The notes under the pieces are model-generated. The model was not told where the DNA came from. It saw only the letters and a list, made by a program, of their open reading frames with translations, and did not search any database. DNA of 64,000 bases from Duganella levis. GTDB lineage: Bacteria; Pseudomonadota; Gammaproteobacteria; Burkholderiales; Burkholderiaceae_D. A program made the translations under genes and the position numbers. This document shows, piece after piece, positions 49,940 through 58,572 of the stretch. Where the stretch lies: positions 17,599 to 81,598 of the forward strand of contig NZ_WWCT01000028.1 of the NCBI RefSeq assembly GCF_009857605.1. The letters are read 5' to 3'. Positions within the stretch are counted from its first letter, which is position 1. The number at the start of each line of letters is the position of its first letter.

Positions 49940-51352
49940 ATGGATACGCCCAAATTCAAACCGTTTATTCGCCAGACCATTTCGCACGCGCGGCAGTGGG
50001 AATGGATACCGCCCGATTTGCAGGAGGCGGTGCAGGTGGTGTCGCATGTACTGCCGTTCCGCACCAACGAGTATGTGCTCGATCATCTGATCGACTGGAA
50101 CAATATTCCCGACGATCCGATTTACCGTTTGACCTTTCCGCACCGGGACATGCTGGCGCCGGACGACTATGCGCGCCTGAAGGAGCTGGTGCTGGGCAAG
50201 GCCGACCAGCCGGCGCTGGTGGAACTGGTGCGGCGCATCCGGCTGCGCATGAATCCCCATCCGGCGGGGCAGATGACGCACAACGTACCGCGCGTGAACG
50301 ATGCGCCGCTCAAGGGTTTGCAGCACAAGTACAAGGAGACGGTGTTGTTTTTCCCCAGTTCGGGGCAGACCTGTCACGCCTACTGCACCTTCTGTTTCCG
50401 CTGGCCGCAGTTCGTCGGCATGGACGATATGAAGTTCGATGCCAAGGAGTCGCACGAGCTGGCGGCCTATCTGCGCATGCATCCGGAGGTGACCGATGTG
50501 CTGATCACCGGCGGCGATCCGCTGATCATGAATACGCGCTCGCTGGAGGCGTACATTGAGCCGTTGCTGGCGCCGGATCTGGCGCATATCCAGAATATCC
50601 GCATCGGCACCAAGTCGGTGGCGTATTGGCCGCAGCGCTTTGTCTCGGACCGCGATGCGGATGATCTTCTGCGCCTGTTCGAACGGGTGGTCAAGGCCGG
50701 CAAGAATATGGCGATCATGGGCCATTACAACCATGCGGTGGAGCTGCGGCAGGAGATTGCGCAACAGGCGGTCAAGCGCATCGTCGGTACCGGCGCGACC
50801 TTGCGCATGCAGGGGCCGCTGATCCGGCATATCAATGAAGACCCGGCGTCGTGGGCGGAGTTGTGGCAGACCGGCGTGCGGCTGGGGGCGATTCCGTACT
50901 ATATGTTCGTGGAGCGCGATACCGGGCCGCGCGAGTATTTCCAGCTGCCGCTGGCGCGCGCGCATGCGATTTTCCAGGCGGCGTATCAGATGGTGTCTGG
51001 CCTTTCGCGCACGGTACGCGGGCCGTCGATGAGTGCTTTTCCGGGCAAGGTGGTGATTGACGGGATTGCGACCATCGGCGGCGAGAAGGTGTTTGCCTTG
51101 CAGTTCCTGCAGGCGCGCAACGCGGACTGGGTGCGCAAGCCGTTTTATGCGAAGTTTGATCCGCAGGCGACGTGGATGGATGAGTTGAAGCCGGCGTTTG
51201 GCAAGGAGAAGTTTTTCTTTGAGGAGGAGGGCGGTAGCCGCAGCGAGTATGGCGCCGAGCCGCCGGGATCGCGCAAGGTGATTCCATTGTTGTCGGCGCG
51301 CGCGGACAGCAGCGCGCCGGCTGCCGGCTGCGATTCGCACAGCGCGGCTTAG
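49940..51352 (+). CDS. KamA-family radical SAM aminomutase (lysine 2,3-aminomutase-like)
   Basis: A 470-residue radical SAM/PLP enzyme of the KamA family. The [4Fe-4S] motif CHAYCTFC (CxxxCxxC) is intact, followed by DVLITGGDPLIM (the GGD SAM contact). PGKVVIDGIATIGGEK toward the C-terminus holds the likely PLP lysine. Family members move an amino group from carbon 2 to 3 of lysine or glutamate; EpmB is a shorter relative that acts in EF-P modification. The length and extra C-terminal tail (Ala/Ser-rich) point to a free-amino-acid mutase. The exact substrate is not clear. The MFS gene starts six bases after the stop. Confidence 0.85.
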   Translation: MDTPKFKPFIRQTISHARQWEWIPPDLQEAVQVVSHVLPFRTNEYVLDHLIDWNNIPDDPIYRLTFPHRDMLAPDDYARLKELVLGKADQPALVELVRRIRLRMNPHPAGQMTHNVPRVNDAPLKGLQHKYKETVLFFPSSGQTCHAYCTFCFRWPQFVGMDDMKFDAKESHELAAYLRMHPEVTDVLITGGDPLIMNTRSLEAYIEPLLAPDLAHIQNIRIGTKSVAYWPQRFVSDRDADDLLRLFERVVKAGKNMAIMGHYNHAVELRQEIAQQAVKRIVGTGATLRMQGPLIRHINEDPASWAELWQTGVRLGAIPYYMFVERDTGPREYFQLPLARAHAIFQAAYQMVSGLSRTVRGPSMSAFPGKVVIDGIATIGGEKVFALQFLQARNADWVRKPFYAKFDPQATWMDELKPAFGKEKFFFEEEGGSRSEYGAEPPGSRKVIPLLSARADSSAPAAGCDSHSAA

Positions 51353-51358
51353 GCGGCG

Positions 51359-52627
51359 ATGATGCGCGATGCTGCGTCGGCACCGACACTGTCTGGGCGC
51401 GCGGTGTTTGTGTTGGTGTTTTTGCCGTTCGCGCTAGGGCATTTTTTATCCAGCTTGATGCGCACGGTGAATGCGACGCTGGCGCCGCAGCTGGTGGCGG
51501 CACTGGCGCTGACGCCCGGCCAGCTTGGCCTGCTGACCAGCGCTTTTTTCCTGGCTTTCGCGCTGGCGCAGCTGCCGGTCGGGATGGCGCTGGACCGCTG
51601 GGGGCCGGCCAAGGTGCAGTTGCCGATGCTGCTGCTGGCCGGCGTCGGCGCGCTGGCGTTTGCCGGTGGCCAGACCTTCGGCCAGCTGCTGGTGGCGCGC
51701 GCCGTCATCGGGCTGGGACTGGGCGGCTGCTTCATGTCGGCGGTGAAGGCGATCTCCAGCTGGATTGCGCCGGCGCGCCTGCCGTCGGTGCAGGGCTATC
51801 TGATCGCGGTCGGCGGCCTCGGTGCGGCGGCGGCCACGCTGCCGGTACGGCTGGCGATGCACTATATGGACTGGCGCGGCCTGTTTCTGTGGCTGGCGGC
51901 GGCAGCGGCCATCATCGGGCTGCTGATTCGCGCGCTGTCGCCGCCGCAGCCGCCGGCCGCCGGCAAGGCCGGGCTGCGCGAGGCGATGCGGGCGGTGTAC
52001 CGCCATCCAGCGTTCCGCGAGGTGGCGATGCTGGTGCTGATTCCGCATACGGTGTTCTTCGGCATCCAGGGCTTGTGGATTAGCCGCTGGCTGAGCGATG
52101 TGGCGCGCTATCCGGAGGATGCGGTGACGTATCTGCTGTATCTGGGCATGGCGGCGGTGATCTTCGGCGCCATTGCGGTCGGCATGATTACCGAGTGGGC
52201 CGGGCGGCGCGGGATTGCGCCGATTACGGTGGCGGCGGCCGGCGTGGCGCTGTTCGTCGGGGTGCAACTGGCGTTTGTGTGTAACTGGCGGCCCAGCTAT
52301 CAATTGCTATCGGTGCTGTTTACGCTGGTCGGCACGGTGACGGGCATCGAGTACACCATCGTCGCGCAAAGCCTGCCGGGTGCGTTGACCGGGCGCGCGG
52401 CCACTTGTCTGAACCTGCTGATTTTCCTCGGCGCCTTTGCGGTGCAGGCGGGCTTTGGGCTGGTGGTGGGCTGCTGGCGGCCGGATTTGCTGGGACATTA
52501 TCCGGCGCCGGCCTATCAGGTGGCGTTCGGCGCGCTGGTGCTGTTGCAGCTGCCGGGATTGATCTGGTTTATGCGGCGGCGCAGGCGCAATCCGGTAAAA
52601 TTGAACTCCTGTCCGACTATCTCCTGA
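51359..52627 (+). CDS. MFS transporter
   Basis: A 422-residue major facilitator with about 12 membrane segments. LTSAFFLAFALAQLPVGMALDRWGPAKV in the first loop is the MFS G-x-x-D-R-x-G signature. The substrate is unknown. Its position six bases after the KamA-type gene suggests co-expression and perhaps export or import of the amino acid handled by that enzyme; this is inference. The first ATG of an ATGATG pair is used. The next gene starts six bases downstream. Confidence 0.88.
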   Translation: MMRDAASAPTLSGRAVFVLVFLPFALGHFLSSLMRTVNATLAPQLVAALALTPGQLGLLTSAFFLAFALAQLPVGMALDRWGPAKVQLPMLLLAGVGALAFAGGQTFGQLLVARAVIGLGLGGCFMSAVKAISSWIAPARLPSVQGYLIAVGGLGAAAATLPVRLAMHYMDWRGLFLWLAAAAAIIGLLIRALSPPQPPAAGKAGLREAMRAVYRHPAFREVAMLVLIPHTVFFGIQGLWISRWLSDVARYPEDAVTYLLYLGMAAVIFGAIAVGMITEWAGRRGIAPITVAAAGVALFVGVQLAFVCNWRPSYQLLSVLFTLVGTVTGIEYTIVAQSLPGALTGRAATCLNLLIFLGAFAVQAGFGLVVGCWRPDLLGHYPAPAYQVAFGALVLLQLPGLIWFMRRRRRNPVKLNSCPTIS

Positions 52628-52633
52628 TACGCG

Positions 52634-53533
52634 ATGACTCAAGATCAAACCGTTTTTGCCTCCCTGCCGCAAACCTGGCGCGTTTGGATCATGGAAAACC
52701 TGGAACGCGCATGCAGCCCGCTGGACATGGCCAACAGCATGGCGCGCTCCGGCCAGTACAGCATGACCGCTGCGCGCGCGGCGATTGACGATGCGGTGCG
52801 CATCCGCGCCGGCGGTGGTAGTGACGCCAGCGCGGTGGCGGCAGCGGCGCCGGTGGCCAGCGCGTTTTCGTCGCCGCGCGAGATGCCGTTCATTGACCTC
52901 ACCAGCAACCGCATCGCCGCGCCGGACCGCGAGATCGATGTGCTGTTCGTGCTGAAAAAGCCGCAGGTGATCCTGCTGGGGAATGTGCTGAGCGATGAGG
53001 AGTGCGACGCCATCGTGGCCCATTGCGGCAGCCGTTACACCCGTTCGACGGTGACGGCGGAAGCCGATGGCGCCAGCGTGGTGCACGAGGGCCGCACCAG
53101 CGAGATGGCCTTCATCCAGCGCGGCGAGGCCGAGGTGGCCGAGCGCATCGACCGCCGGCTGGCCGCCATCGCGCACTGGACGCCGGAATGCAGCGAGCCG
53201 TTCCAGCTGCAAAAATACGACAAGACGCAGGAGTACCGCCCGCATTACGACTGGCTCGACCCCGACAGCGCCGGCCATCGCTCGCACCTGGCGCGCGGCG
53301 GCCAGCGGCTGGCCACCTTTGTGCTGTACCTGTCCGATGTGGCGCAGGGCGGCGGCACGGTCTTCCCTTCGCTGGGGCTGGAGGTCTTCCCTAAGAAGGG
53401 GAGTGCGCTGTGGTTCCTCAACACCGACAGCAATCACCAGCCGGACCCGCAGACGCTGCACGGCGGCGCGCCGGTGGTCAGCGGCACCAAGATCATTGCC
53501 AACAAGTGGTTGCGACAGGAGCGCTACGGTTAA
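52634..53533 (+). CDS. Prolyl 4-hydroxylase-like 2OG-Fe(II) oxygenase
   Basis: A 299-residue 2-oxoglutarate/Fe(II) dioxygenase of the prolyl-4-hydroxylase alpha-subunit type. Iron ligands are the His and Asp of RPHYDWLD and the His of TLHGGAPV; the 2OG-binding Lys is in GTKIIANKWLR. The N-terminal ~90 residues form a helical region of unknown use (MENLERACSPLDMANSMARSG). The target could be a peptidyl proline or a free amino acid. It follows the MFS gene by six bases, making a KamA-MFS-P4H run. Confidence 0.9.
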   Translation: MTQDQTVFASLPQTWRVWIMENLERACSPLDMANSMARSGQYSMTAARAAIDDAVRIRAGGGSDASAVAAAAPVASAFSSPREMPFIDLTSNRIAAPDREIDVLFVLKKPQVILLGNVLSDEECDAIVAHCGSRYTRSTVTAEADGASVVHEGRTSEMAFIQRGEAEVAERIDRRLAAIAHWTPECSEPFQLQKYDKTQEYRPHYDWLDPDSAGHRSHLARGGQRLATFVLYLSDVAQGGGTVFPSLGLEVFPKKGSALWFLNTDSNHQPDPQTLHGGAPVVSGTKIIANKWLRQERYG

Positions 53534-53564
53534 AATGGTGGGTGATTTTTAACCAGGGATAGAT

Positions 53565-54419
53565 ATGCGACTCGTACGTTACGGCCGTCCAGGCAAAGAA
53601 AAACCAGGCTTGATCGATGATGAAGGCAAGCTGCGCGACCTGTCCGGCGTGATCGGCGATGTCGATGCGGCGGCGCTGGCGCCGAAATCGCTGCGCAAGC
53701 TGGAGAAGATTGCGCAGTCGTCGCTGCCGCTGGTGCGCGGCAATCCGCGCTTCGGCGTGCCGGTGGCGCGCGTCAGCAAGTTCATTTGCATCGGCCTGAA
53801 TTATTCCGACCACGCGGCGGAAGCCGGCATGGCGGCGCCGAAGGAGCCGATCGTGTTCCTGAAGGCGATTTCCGCGCTGAGCGGCCCGGATGATGCGGTG
53901 ATGATGCCGCAGGGTGCGAAGAAGATGGACTGGGAAGTGGAGCTGGGGATCGTCATCGGCAGCCGCGCGCAGTATGTCAGCGAGGCCGATGCGCACAAGT
54001 ACGTGGCCGGCTACACGGTGGTCAACGATGTGTCGGAGCGCGAGTATCAGCTGGAGCGCGGCGGCCAGTGGACCAAGGGGAAAAGCTTCGATACCTTCGG
54101 CCCGGTCGGTCCATGGCTGGTGACGGCGGAAGATATCTACGATGTGCAGGATCTGGATTTGTACCTGGACGTCAACGGCAAGCGCATGCAGACCGGGAAT
54201 ACCTCGACCATGATTTTCTCGGTGGCGCAGATTGTCAGCTATCTGTCGAAGCTGATGACGCTGGAGCCGGGCGACGTGATCGCGACCGGCACGCCGCCGG
54301 GTGTGGGCATGGGGCGCAAGCCGCAGCGCTTCCTGAAGAAGGGCGACGTCATGCGCCTGGGGATCGCCGGCCTTGGCGAGCAGCAGCAGGAAGTCATCGC
54401 CTGGAAAGCGACGAAGTAA
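53565..54419 (+). CDS. Fumarylacetoacetate hydrolase (FAH) family protein
   Basis: A 284-residue FAH-superfamily enzyme (hydrolase, decarboxylase or isomerase acting on 2-keto or beta-diketo acids). Marks are FICIGLNYSDHAAEAG, EPIVFLKAISALSGPDD, the metal-binding DWEVELGIVIG, and GDVIATGTPPGVGMG. The substrate is not defined. AGGGATAGAT precedes the ATG; a TAAAAT box overlapping the previous stop codon (53533 region) may be its own -10. Its 3' end overlaps the opposing aminotransferase gene by 26 bases. Confidence 0.93.
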   Translation: MRLVRYGRPGKEKPGLIDDEGKLRDLSGVIGDVDAAALAPKSLRKLEKIAQSSLPLVRGNPRFGVPVARVSKFICIGLNYSDHAAEAGMAAPKEPIVFLKAISALSGPDDAVMMPQGAKKMDWEVELGIVIGSRAQYVSEADAHKYVAGYTVVNDVSEREYQLERGGQWTKGKSFDTFGPVGPWLVTAEDIYDVQDLDLYLDVNGKRMQTGNTSTMIFSVAQIVSYLSKLMTLEPGDVIATGTPPGVGMGRKPQRFLKKGDVMRLGIAGLGEQQQEVIAWKATK

Positions 54420-55722
54420 GTGTATCCGCCAGGCGGCTGGTGATCTCCGCCAGCTCCGCCTCGGTGGCGATGAACGGTGGCGCCAGCAGGATATGGTCGC
54501 CGTGGCGGCCGTCGATGGTGCCGCCCATCGGGTAGACCATCAGGCCGCGCGCCATCGCTTCGTCCTTGATCACCGCATGCAGGCGCTGGGCCGGATCGAA
54601 CGGCGTTTTGCTGTCGCGGTCCGCCACCAGTTCCAGTCCAATCAGCAGGCCGCGGCCGCGAATGTCGCCCACATGCGGGTGATTGCCGAAGGCTTCGCGC
54701 AGCATGCGCCGCAGGGCCGCGCCACGCACTGTGACGGCGCCCAGCAAGCAATCCCGTTGTATTACTTTCTGCACCGCCAGCGCGGCGGCGGCGGCCACCG
54801 GGTGGCCCATATACGTGTGCCCATGCAGGAAGGCGCCGCTGCCGTCGCGCAGGCGCTGGACGATGGGGGCGCGCGCCAGCACGGCGCCGATCGGCTGGTA
54901 GCCGGCGCCCAGGCCTTTGCCCAACACCACCAGGTCGGGCAGCACGCCTTCCTGTTCAAACGCGTACAGCGTGCCGCTGCGGCCCATGCCGCACATGACT
55001 TCATCGAGTATCAACAGCACCCCATACTGGTCGCACAACCGGCGCACGCCACGGAAATAGCCGGGCGTGGGCGGCACGGCGCCGGCGGTGGCGCCAACCA
55101 CGGTTTCGGCGACGAAGCCGATCACCTGGTCGGCGCCGGCGGCCAGGATGGCGTCTTCCAGTTCCTGCAGCAGGGCGGCGGTGTAGTCGTCGGTGCTCTG
55201 GCCGTCGGCGCGGCCGCGGTACTCGTAGCAGGGTGAGACGCGCGGGACGTCGACCAGCAGCGGCGCGAAGGGCTGGCGGCGCCATTCGTTGCCGCCCACC
55301 GCCAGCGCGCCCAGCGTGTTGCCGTGGTAGCTCTGGCGGCGGGCGATGAAGGTGGTGCGCTGCGGCTGGCCGGCTTCCAGCCAGTACTGGCGCGCCAGTT
55401 TGAGCGCGGTCTCCATGGCTTCCGAGCCGCCCGAGACCAGGTAGACCTGATCGAGGTCGCCGGGGGCGTCGGCCGCCAGCCGCGCGGCCAGTTGTTCGGC
55501 GGCGTCGCAGGTGAAGAAGGCGGTGTGGGCGTAGGCGTTGCGGTCGATCTGGGCGTGCATGGCGGCCAGCACGTCGGGATGGGCGTGGCCCAGCGAGGAG
55601 ACGGCGGCGCCGCCGCTGGCGTCGAGGTAGGTGCGGCCGTCGCTGTCGGTGATGGTGATGCCGGCGGCGCGCGCGGCGAGCGGCGGCACGCGGCGCAGGT
55701 TGCGGTGGATGATGTGGCTCAT
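54394..55722 (-). CDS. Class III PLP-dependent aminotransferase
   Basis: A 442-residue fold-type I aminotransferase of class III (omega-amino acid or diaminopelargonate type). The PLP lysine is in VVLGKGLGAGYQPIGAVLA, and the upstream Asp is in LLILDEVMCGMGRSG. SGGSEAMETALKLARQYW and the FLHGHTYMGHP loop are standard. The amino donor and acceptor are unknown. The ATG at 55722 (MSHIIHRNLRRVPP) fits the family. It is divergent from the AhpD-like gene and convergent, with a 26-base overlap, with the FAH gene. Confidence 0.93.
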   Translation of the reverse strand: MSHIIHRNLRRVPPLAARAAGITITDSDGRTYLDASGGAAVSSLGHAHPDVLAAMHAQIDRNAYAHTAFFTCDAAEQLAARLAADAPGDLDQVYLVSGGSEAMETALKLARQYWLEAGQPQRTTFIARRQSYHGNTLGALAVGGNEWRRQPFAPLLVDVPRVSPCYEYRGRADGQSTDDYTAALLQELEDAILAAGADQVIGFVAETVVGATAGAVPPTPGYFRGVRRLCDQYGVLLILDEVMCGMGRSGTLYAFEQEGVLPDLVVLGKGLGAGYQPIGAVLARAPIVQRLRDGSGAFLHGHTYMGHPVAAAAALAVQKVIQRDCLLGAVTVRGAALRRMLREAFGNHPHVGDIRGRGLLIGLELVADRDSKTPFDPAQRLHAVIKDEAMARGLMVYPMGGTIDGRHGDHILLAPPFIATEAELAEITSRLADTLTSSLSRR

Positions 55723-55820
55723 GGCGTCCTTTCGTGGTGAGGTGCAGACTGCCGACGATAGCCGGGTTTTGCCGGACGCTTTTTGATGTATGCCATGATG
55801 AGGTCTTTGAGGGAGGCAGC

Positions 55821-56399
55821 ATGGAGGATCGCAGTGTGGATCGGCTGGGGCCGATCGCGTTTGCCGACATGAGCGCGGCGCAGCAGGTGGCGGCGCAGGC
55901 GGTGATCGATGGGCCGCGCGGGGCGCTGTATGGGCCGTTCGTGCCTTTGATCCGCTCGCCGGAGCTGATGGCGGCGGCGCAGAAGATGGGCGAGTATCTG
56001 CGCTACCGCAGCGCCATCGGCACGCGCTTGACGGAGCTGGCGATTCTGGTGACGGCGCGGCAGTGGAGCCAGCCGGTGGAGTGGGCGATCCATGCGCCGA
56101 TCGCGCGCGATTACGGCATCGGCGAGGCGGTGATCGCGGCGATTGCGGCGCGTGAGCAGCCGCAGGGGCTATTGGCCGATGAGGCGCTGGTGTACGCGTT
56201 TTGCATGCAGCTGCAGCGGCAGCAGCGGGTCGATGACGCCACCTACGCGGCGGCGCTGGCGGCGTTCGGCGAGCAGGGCGTGGTGGACCTGATGGGCATC
56301 AACGGCTATTACACGTTGCTGGCGATGGTGATGAATGCGGCGCAGACGGCGGTGCCGGAATCCAGCGCTCCGGCATTGCCGGATTCCCCACTATACTGA
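55821..56399 (+). CDS. Carboxymuconolactone decarboxylase / AhpD-like protein
   Basis: A 192-residue helical protein of the carboxymuconolactone decarboxylase family. The helix LRYRSAIGTRLTELAILVTARQWSQPVEWAIHAPIARDYGI is the family core. The CxxC of AhpD is replaced (no cysteines there), so a peroxidase role is unlikely; a lactone decarboxylase or other hydrolytic role is possible. GGGAGGCAGC precedes the ATG at 55821. It lies upstream of the PIN-linked pair and may have its own promoter. Confidence 0.85.
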   Translation: MEDRSVDRLGPIAFADMSAAQQVAAQAVIDGPRGALYGPFVPLIRSPELMAAAQKMGEYLRYRSAIGTRLTELAILVTARQWSQPVEWAIHAPIARDYGIGEAVIAAIAAREQPQGLLADEALVYAFCMQLQRQQRVDDATYAAALAAFGEQGVVDLMGINGYYTLLAMVMNAAQTAVPESSAPALPDSPLY

Positions 56400-56423
56400 G
56401 ATATTCATGGCAAGGAGTGTGGC

Positions 56424-56729
56424 ATGGCGATCAGTGTGAAAGAGGCGGTGAAAGCGGCCAAGGATGCTCTGCTCGAATTGTATGCAGATGACCCGCCCAA
56501 GGATATGGCGTTGGAGGAAATCGAGCGCAGGCAAGAGGAGGGAAAAGATTTATGGCTGGTGACGCTGGGTTTCTACCGGCGCAAGGCGGTCGTGACTCAG
56601 GCGGCCAACCAGATCGGCTCCTTATTCAACCCTGCGCTGGCCCAGATTGAGCATCGCGTTTATAAGATGTTGTCCATTGATGCGCAGACGGGGACGTTCG
56701 TCAAAATGGATATCCGTCAGGTGCAATGA
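56424..56729 (+). CDS. Hypothetical protein upstream of the PIN gene
   Basis: A 101-residue soluble protein with a helical, charged first half (MAISVKEAVKAAKDALLELY, LEEIERRQEEGKD) and a beta-rich second half (LWLVTLGFYRRKAV, YKMLSIDAQTGTFVKMDIRQVQ). I do not recognise a family. AAGGAG sits six bases before the ATG. Its stop overlaps the ATG of the PIN-domain gene (ATGA), so the two were translated together. It is in the place of an antitoxin but has no HTH, AbrB, PhD or RHH pattern, so that role is only a possibility. Confidence 0.7.
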   Translation: MAISVKEAVKAAKDALLELYADDPPKDMALEEIERRQEEGKDLWLVTLGFYRRKAVVTQAANQIGSLFNPALAQIEHRVYKMLSIDAQTGTFVKMDIRQVQ

Positions 56730-57253
56730 TGCCCGGATTGGAGCAGCAATTATTGTCACTGGTAAGCAAGCATGCTGTGCGAGGCATACTGGTGGACAGC
56801 AATGTTCTGCTGTTGCATCTTTGTGGGCAATATATGCCCTCGGCGTTGGGACAGAAGCGGTTAGCAAAATATACCGCTGACGATGTCAGTCTGATTAGCC
56901 AGTTTTTAGCGCGCTTTGCCCGCATTCTCACCACCTAGCACGTGCTGGCGGAAACCAGCAATCTGGCGCGACAGGTCGTCAGTGGCAAGCAGGGATGGGC
57001 CTTATCAAGCAGGTTGTATCCCCTGTTTTGCCTGGATACTGCCGATTCTCTTTTGCCTTGTGAGGTGGAGGGGAAGGCCATCGACGCCGGCGTATTCACC
57101 CGCCTTGGCTTGACGGATGCAGGGCTGGCGTCGTTGGTCCGGGCAGATACGCTGTTGCTGACGGATGACCTCGATTTGTATGTGGTGGCGGTTGCCATGG
57201 GAGGCGACGCGGTCAACTTTACCCATATGCGCGAGGCCGCCGGCACTGTATGA
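56726..57253 (+). pseudogene. PIN-domain protein interrupted by an in-frame TAG
   Basis: One continuous frame encodes a PIN-like nuclease of about 175 residues, but codon 71 is TAG (56936-56938). The first part has the PIN opening GILVDSNVLLLHL with the acidic residue at position 24. Directly after the stop the same frame goes on as HVLAETSNLARQ, which joins ARILTT to make the family block TT-x-HVLxExSNL, and ends with TDDLDLYVVAVAMG. The only damage is the amber codon; a CAG-to-TAG change would explain it. It may be a fresh null mutation, a sequencing error, or recoding; no SECIS-like or other recoding signal is evident. Confidence 0.8.
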
Positions 57254-57268
57254 GGCCGGCCTCGCGGG

Positions 57269-57937
57269 TCAGGCCAGTACGCGTTTGAGCCAGGCGCTGA
57301 TGTCGTTGACTTCTTCCTGGCACAGCGAGTGCTGCATCGCGTATTCGTGCCATTCCACCTGGTAGCCCCAGTCGACCAGCAGGTCGCGCGAGGCGGTGGC
57401 GCGGGCGATGGCGATCACCGGGTCCATGCGGCCGTGCACCAGGAAGATCGGCGTGGCCAGGCTTTCCGGGGTGTGCTCGGCGGCGGCTTTCGGCGCGATC
57501 GGCACGTAGCCGGACAGGCACAGCAGGCCGGCCAGTTTGGTTTTCTGGCGCAGGCCGGTTTGCAGGGTCATGGCGCAGCCTTGCGAGAAGCCGGCCAGGA
57601 TGATGCGCTCGTTGGGGATGCCGCGGGCGTTTTCGCGCGCCATCAGGGCTTCGACCTTGACTTGCGAGGCGCGCAGGCCGGCTTCGTCTTCCTGGCGGCC
57701 GAGGTCGGTGGCGATGATGTCGTACCAGGCGCGCATGACGTAGCCGCCGTTGACGGTCACCGGCATGGTGTCGGCATTCGGGAAGATGAAGCGGATCGCC
57801 GGCAGGCCGGCCAGGTCGAGTTCTTGCAGCATCGGCACGAAGTCGTTGGCGTCGGCGCCCAGGCCGTGCATCCAGATGATGGCGACGGTCGGGTTGGGGC
57901 CGGTTTCTTTTTCGATGGTGTGCAGCAGTGCGGTCAT
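57269..57937 (-). CDS. Carboxylesterase / phospholipase (alpha/beta hydrolase, YpfH-like)
   Basis: A 222-residue serine hydrolase of the COG0400 carboxylesterase/lysophospholipase family. The nucleophile Ser is in LAGFSQGCAM, Asp in HGRMDPVI and His in MQHSLCQEEV. The lid-side YVMRAWYDI and the early IWMHGLGADANDF (oxyanion region) are typical. It probably hydrolyses short acyl esters in the cytoplasm. The ATG at 57937 overlaps the mogA stop, so it is the third gene of yjgA-mogA-esterase. Confidence 0.93.
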   Translation of the reverse strand: MTALLHTIEKETGPNPTVAIIWMHGLGADANDFVPMLQELDLAGLPAIRFIFPNADTMPVTVNGGYVMRAWYDIIATDLGRQEDEAGLRASQVKVEALMARENARGIPNERIILAGFSQGCAMTLQTGLRQKTKLAGLLCLSGYVPIAPKAAAEHTPESLATPIFLVHGRMDPVIAIARATASRDLLVDWGYQVEWHEYAMQHSLCQEEVNDISAWLKRVLA

Positions 57938-58572
57938 GAGGCGGTTCCTTGCGCAGGGCGGAGGGCGGATTTGGGACGGAAGGCCTTGCATACGGCCGGG
58001 TCGGTTTCCATGTAGGGGCCGCCGATCAGGTCGATGCAGTAGGGCACGGCGGCGAAGATGCCGCCCACCAGCGTGGCGCCGTCGGCGTCTTTGAGGCCGC
58101 CCAGCGTTTCGGCGATGGCTTTCGGCTGGCCCGGCAGGTTCAGGATCAGCGCGGCGTGGTCGGCGCTTTCACGGATCACGGCGGTCTGGCGCGACAGGAT
58201 GGCGGTCGGCACGAAGTGCAGGCTGATCTGGCGCATCTGTTCGCCGAAACCGGGCATTTCCTTGGTGCCGACGGCTTTGGTGGCCTCGGGCGTGACGTCG
58301 CGCCGCGACGGGCCGGTGCCGCCGGTGGTCAGGATCAGGTGGCAGCGGGCATTGTCGGCCAGTTCGGTCAGCGTGGCTTCGATCTGCGGCTGCTCGTCGG
58401 CGATCAGGCGGGTTTCGACGCGGAACGGCGTGGTCAGCGCGCGCGCCAGCCAGTCTTGCAGCGCCGGCAGGCCCTGGTCCTGGTAGACGCCGCCGCTGGC
58501 GCGGTCGGAGATCGACACCAGGCCGATCACCAGCAGCGCATCGGCGGCGGCAGGTGCGGTATTACTCGTCAT
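57934..58572 (-). CDS. mogA: Molybdopterin adenylyltransferase MogA
   Basis: A 212-residue MoCF-domain protein that adenylates molybdopterin before molybdenum insertion. Family marks are IGLVSISDRASGGVYQDQGLPALQDW, LILTTGGTGPSRRDVTPEAT and ILNLPGQPKAIAETL. The ATG at 58572 is chosen; the first residues are variable. It overlaps the end of yjgA by 11 bases and the start of the esterase, so the three are translationally coupled. Confidence 0.95.
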   Translation of the reverse strand: MTSNTAPAAADALLVIGLVSISDRASGGVYQDQGLPALQDWLARALTTPFRVETRLIADEQPQIEATLTELADNARCHLILTTGGTGPSRRDVTPEATKAVGTKEMPGFGEQMRQISLHFVPTAILSRQTAVIRESADHAALILNLPGQPKAIAETLGGLKDADGATLVGGIFAAVPYCIDLIGGPYMETDPAVCKAFRPKSALRPAQGTAS

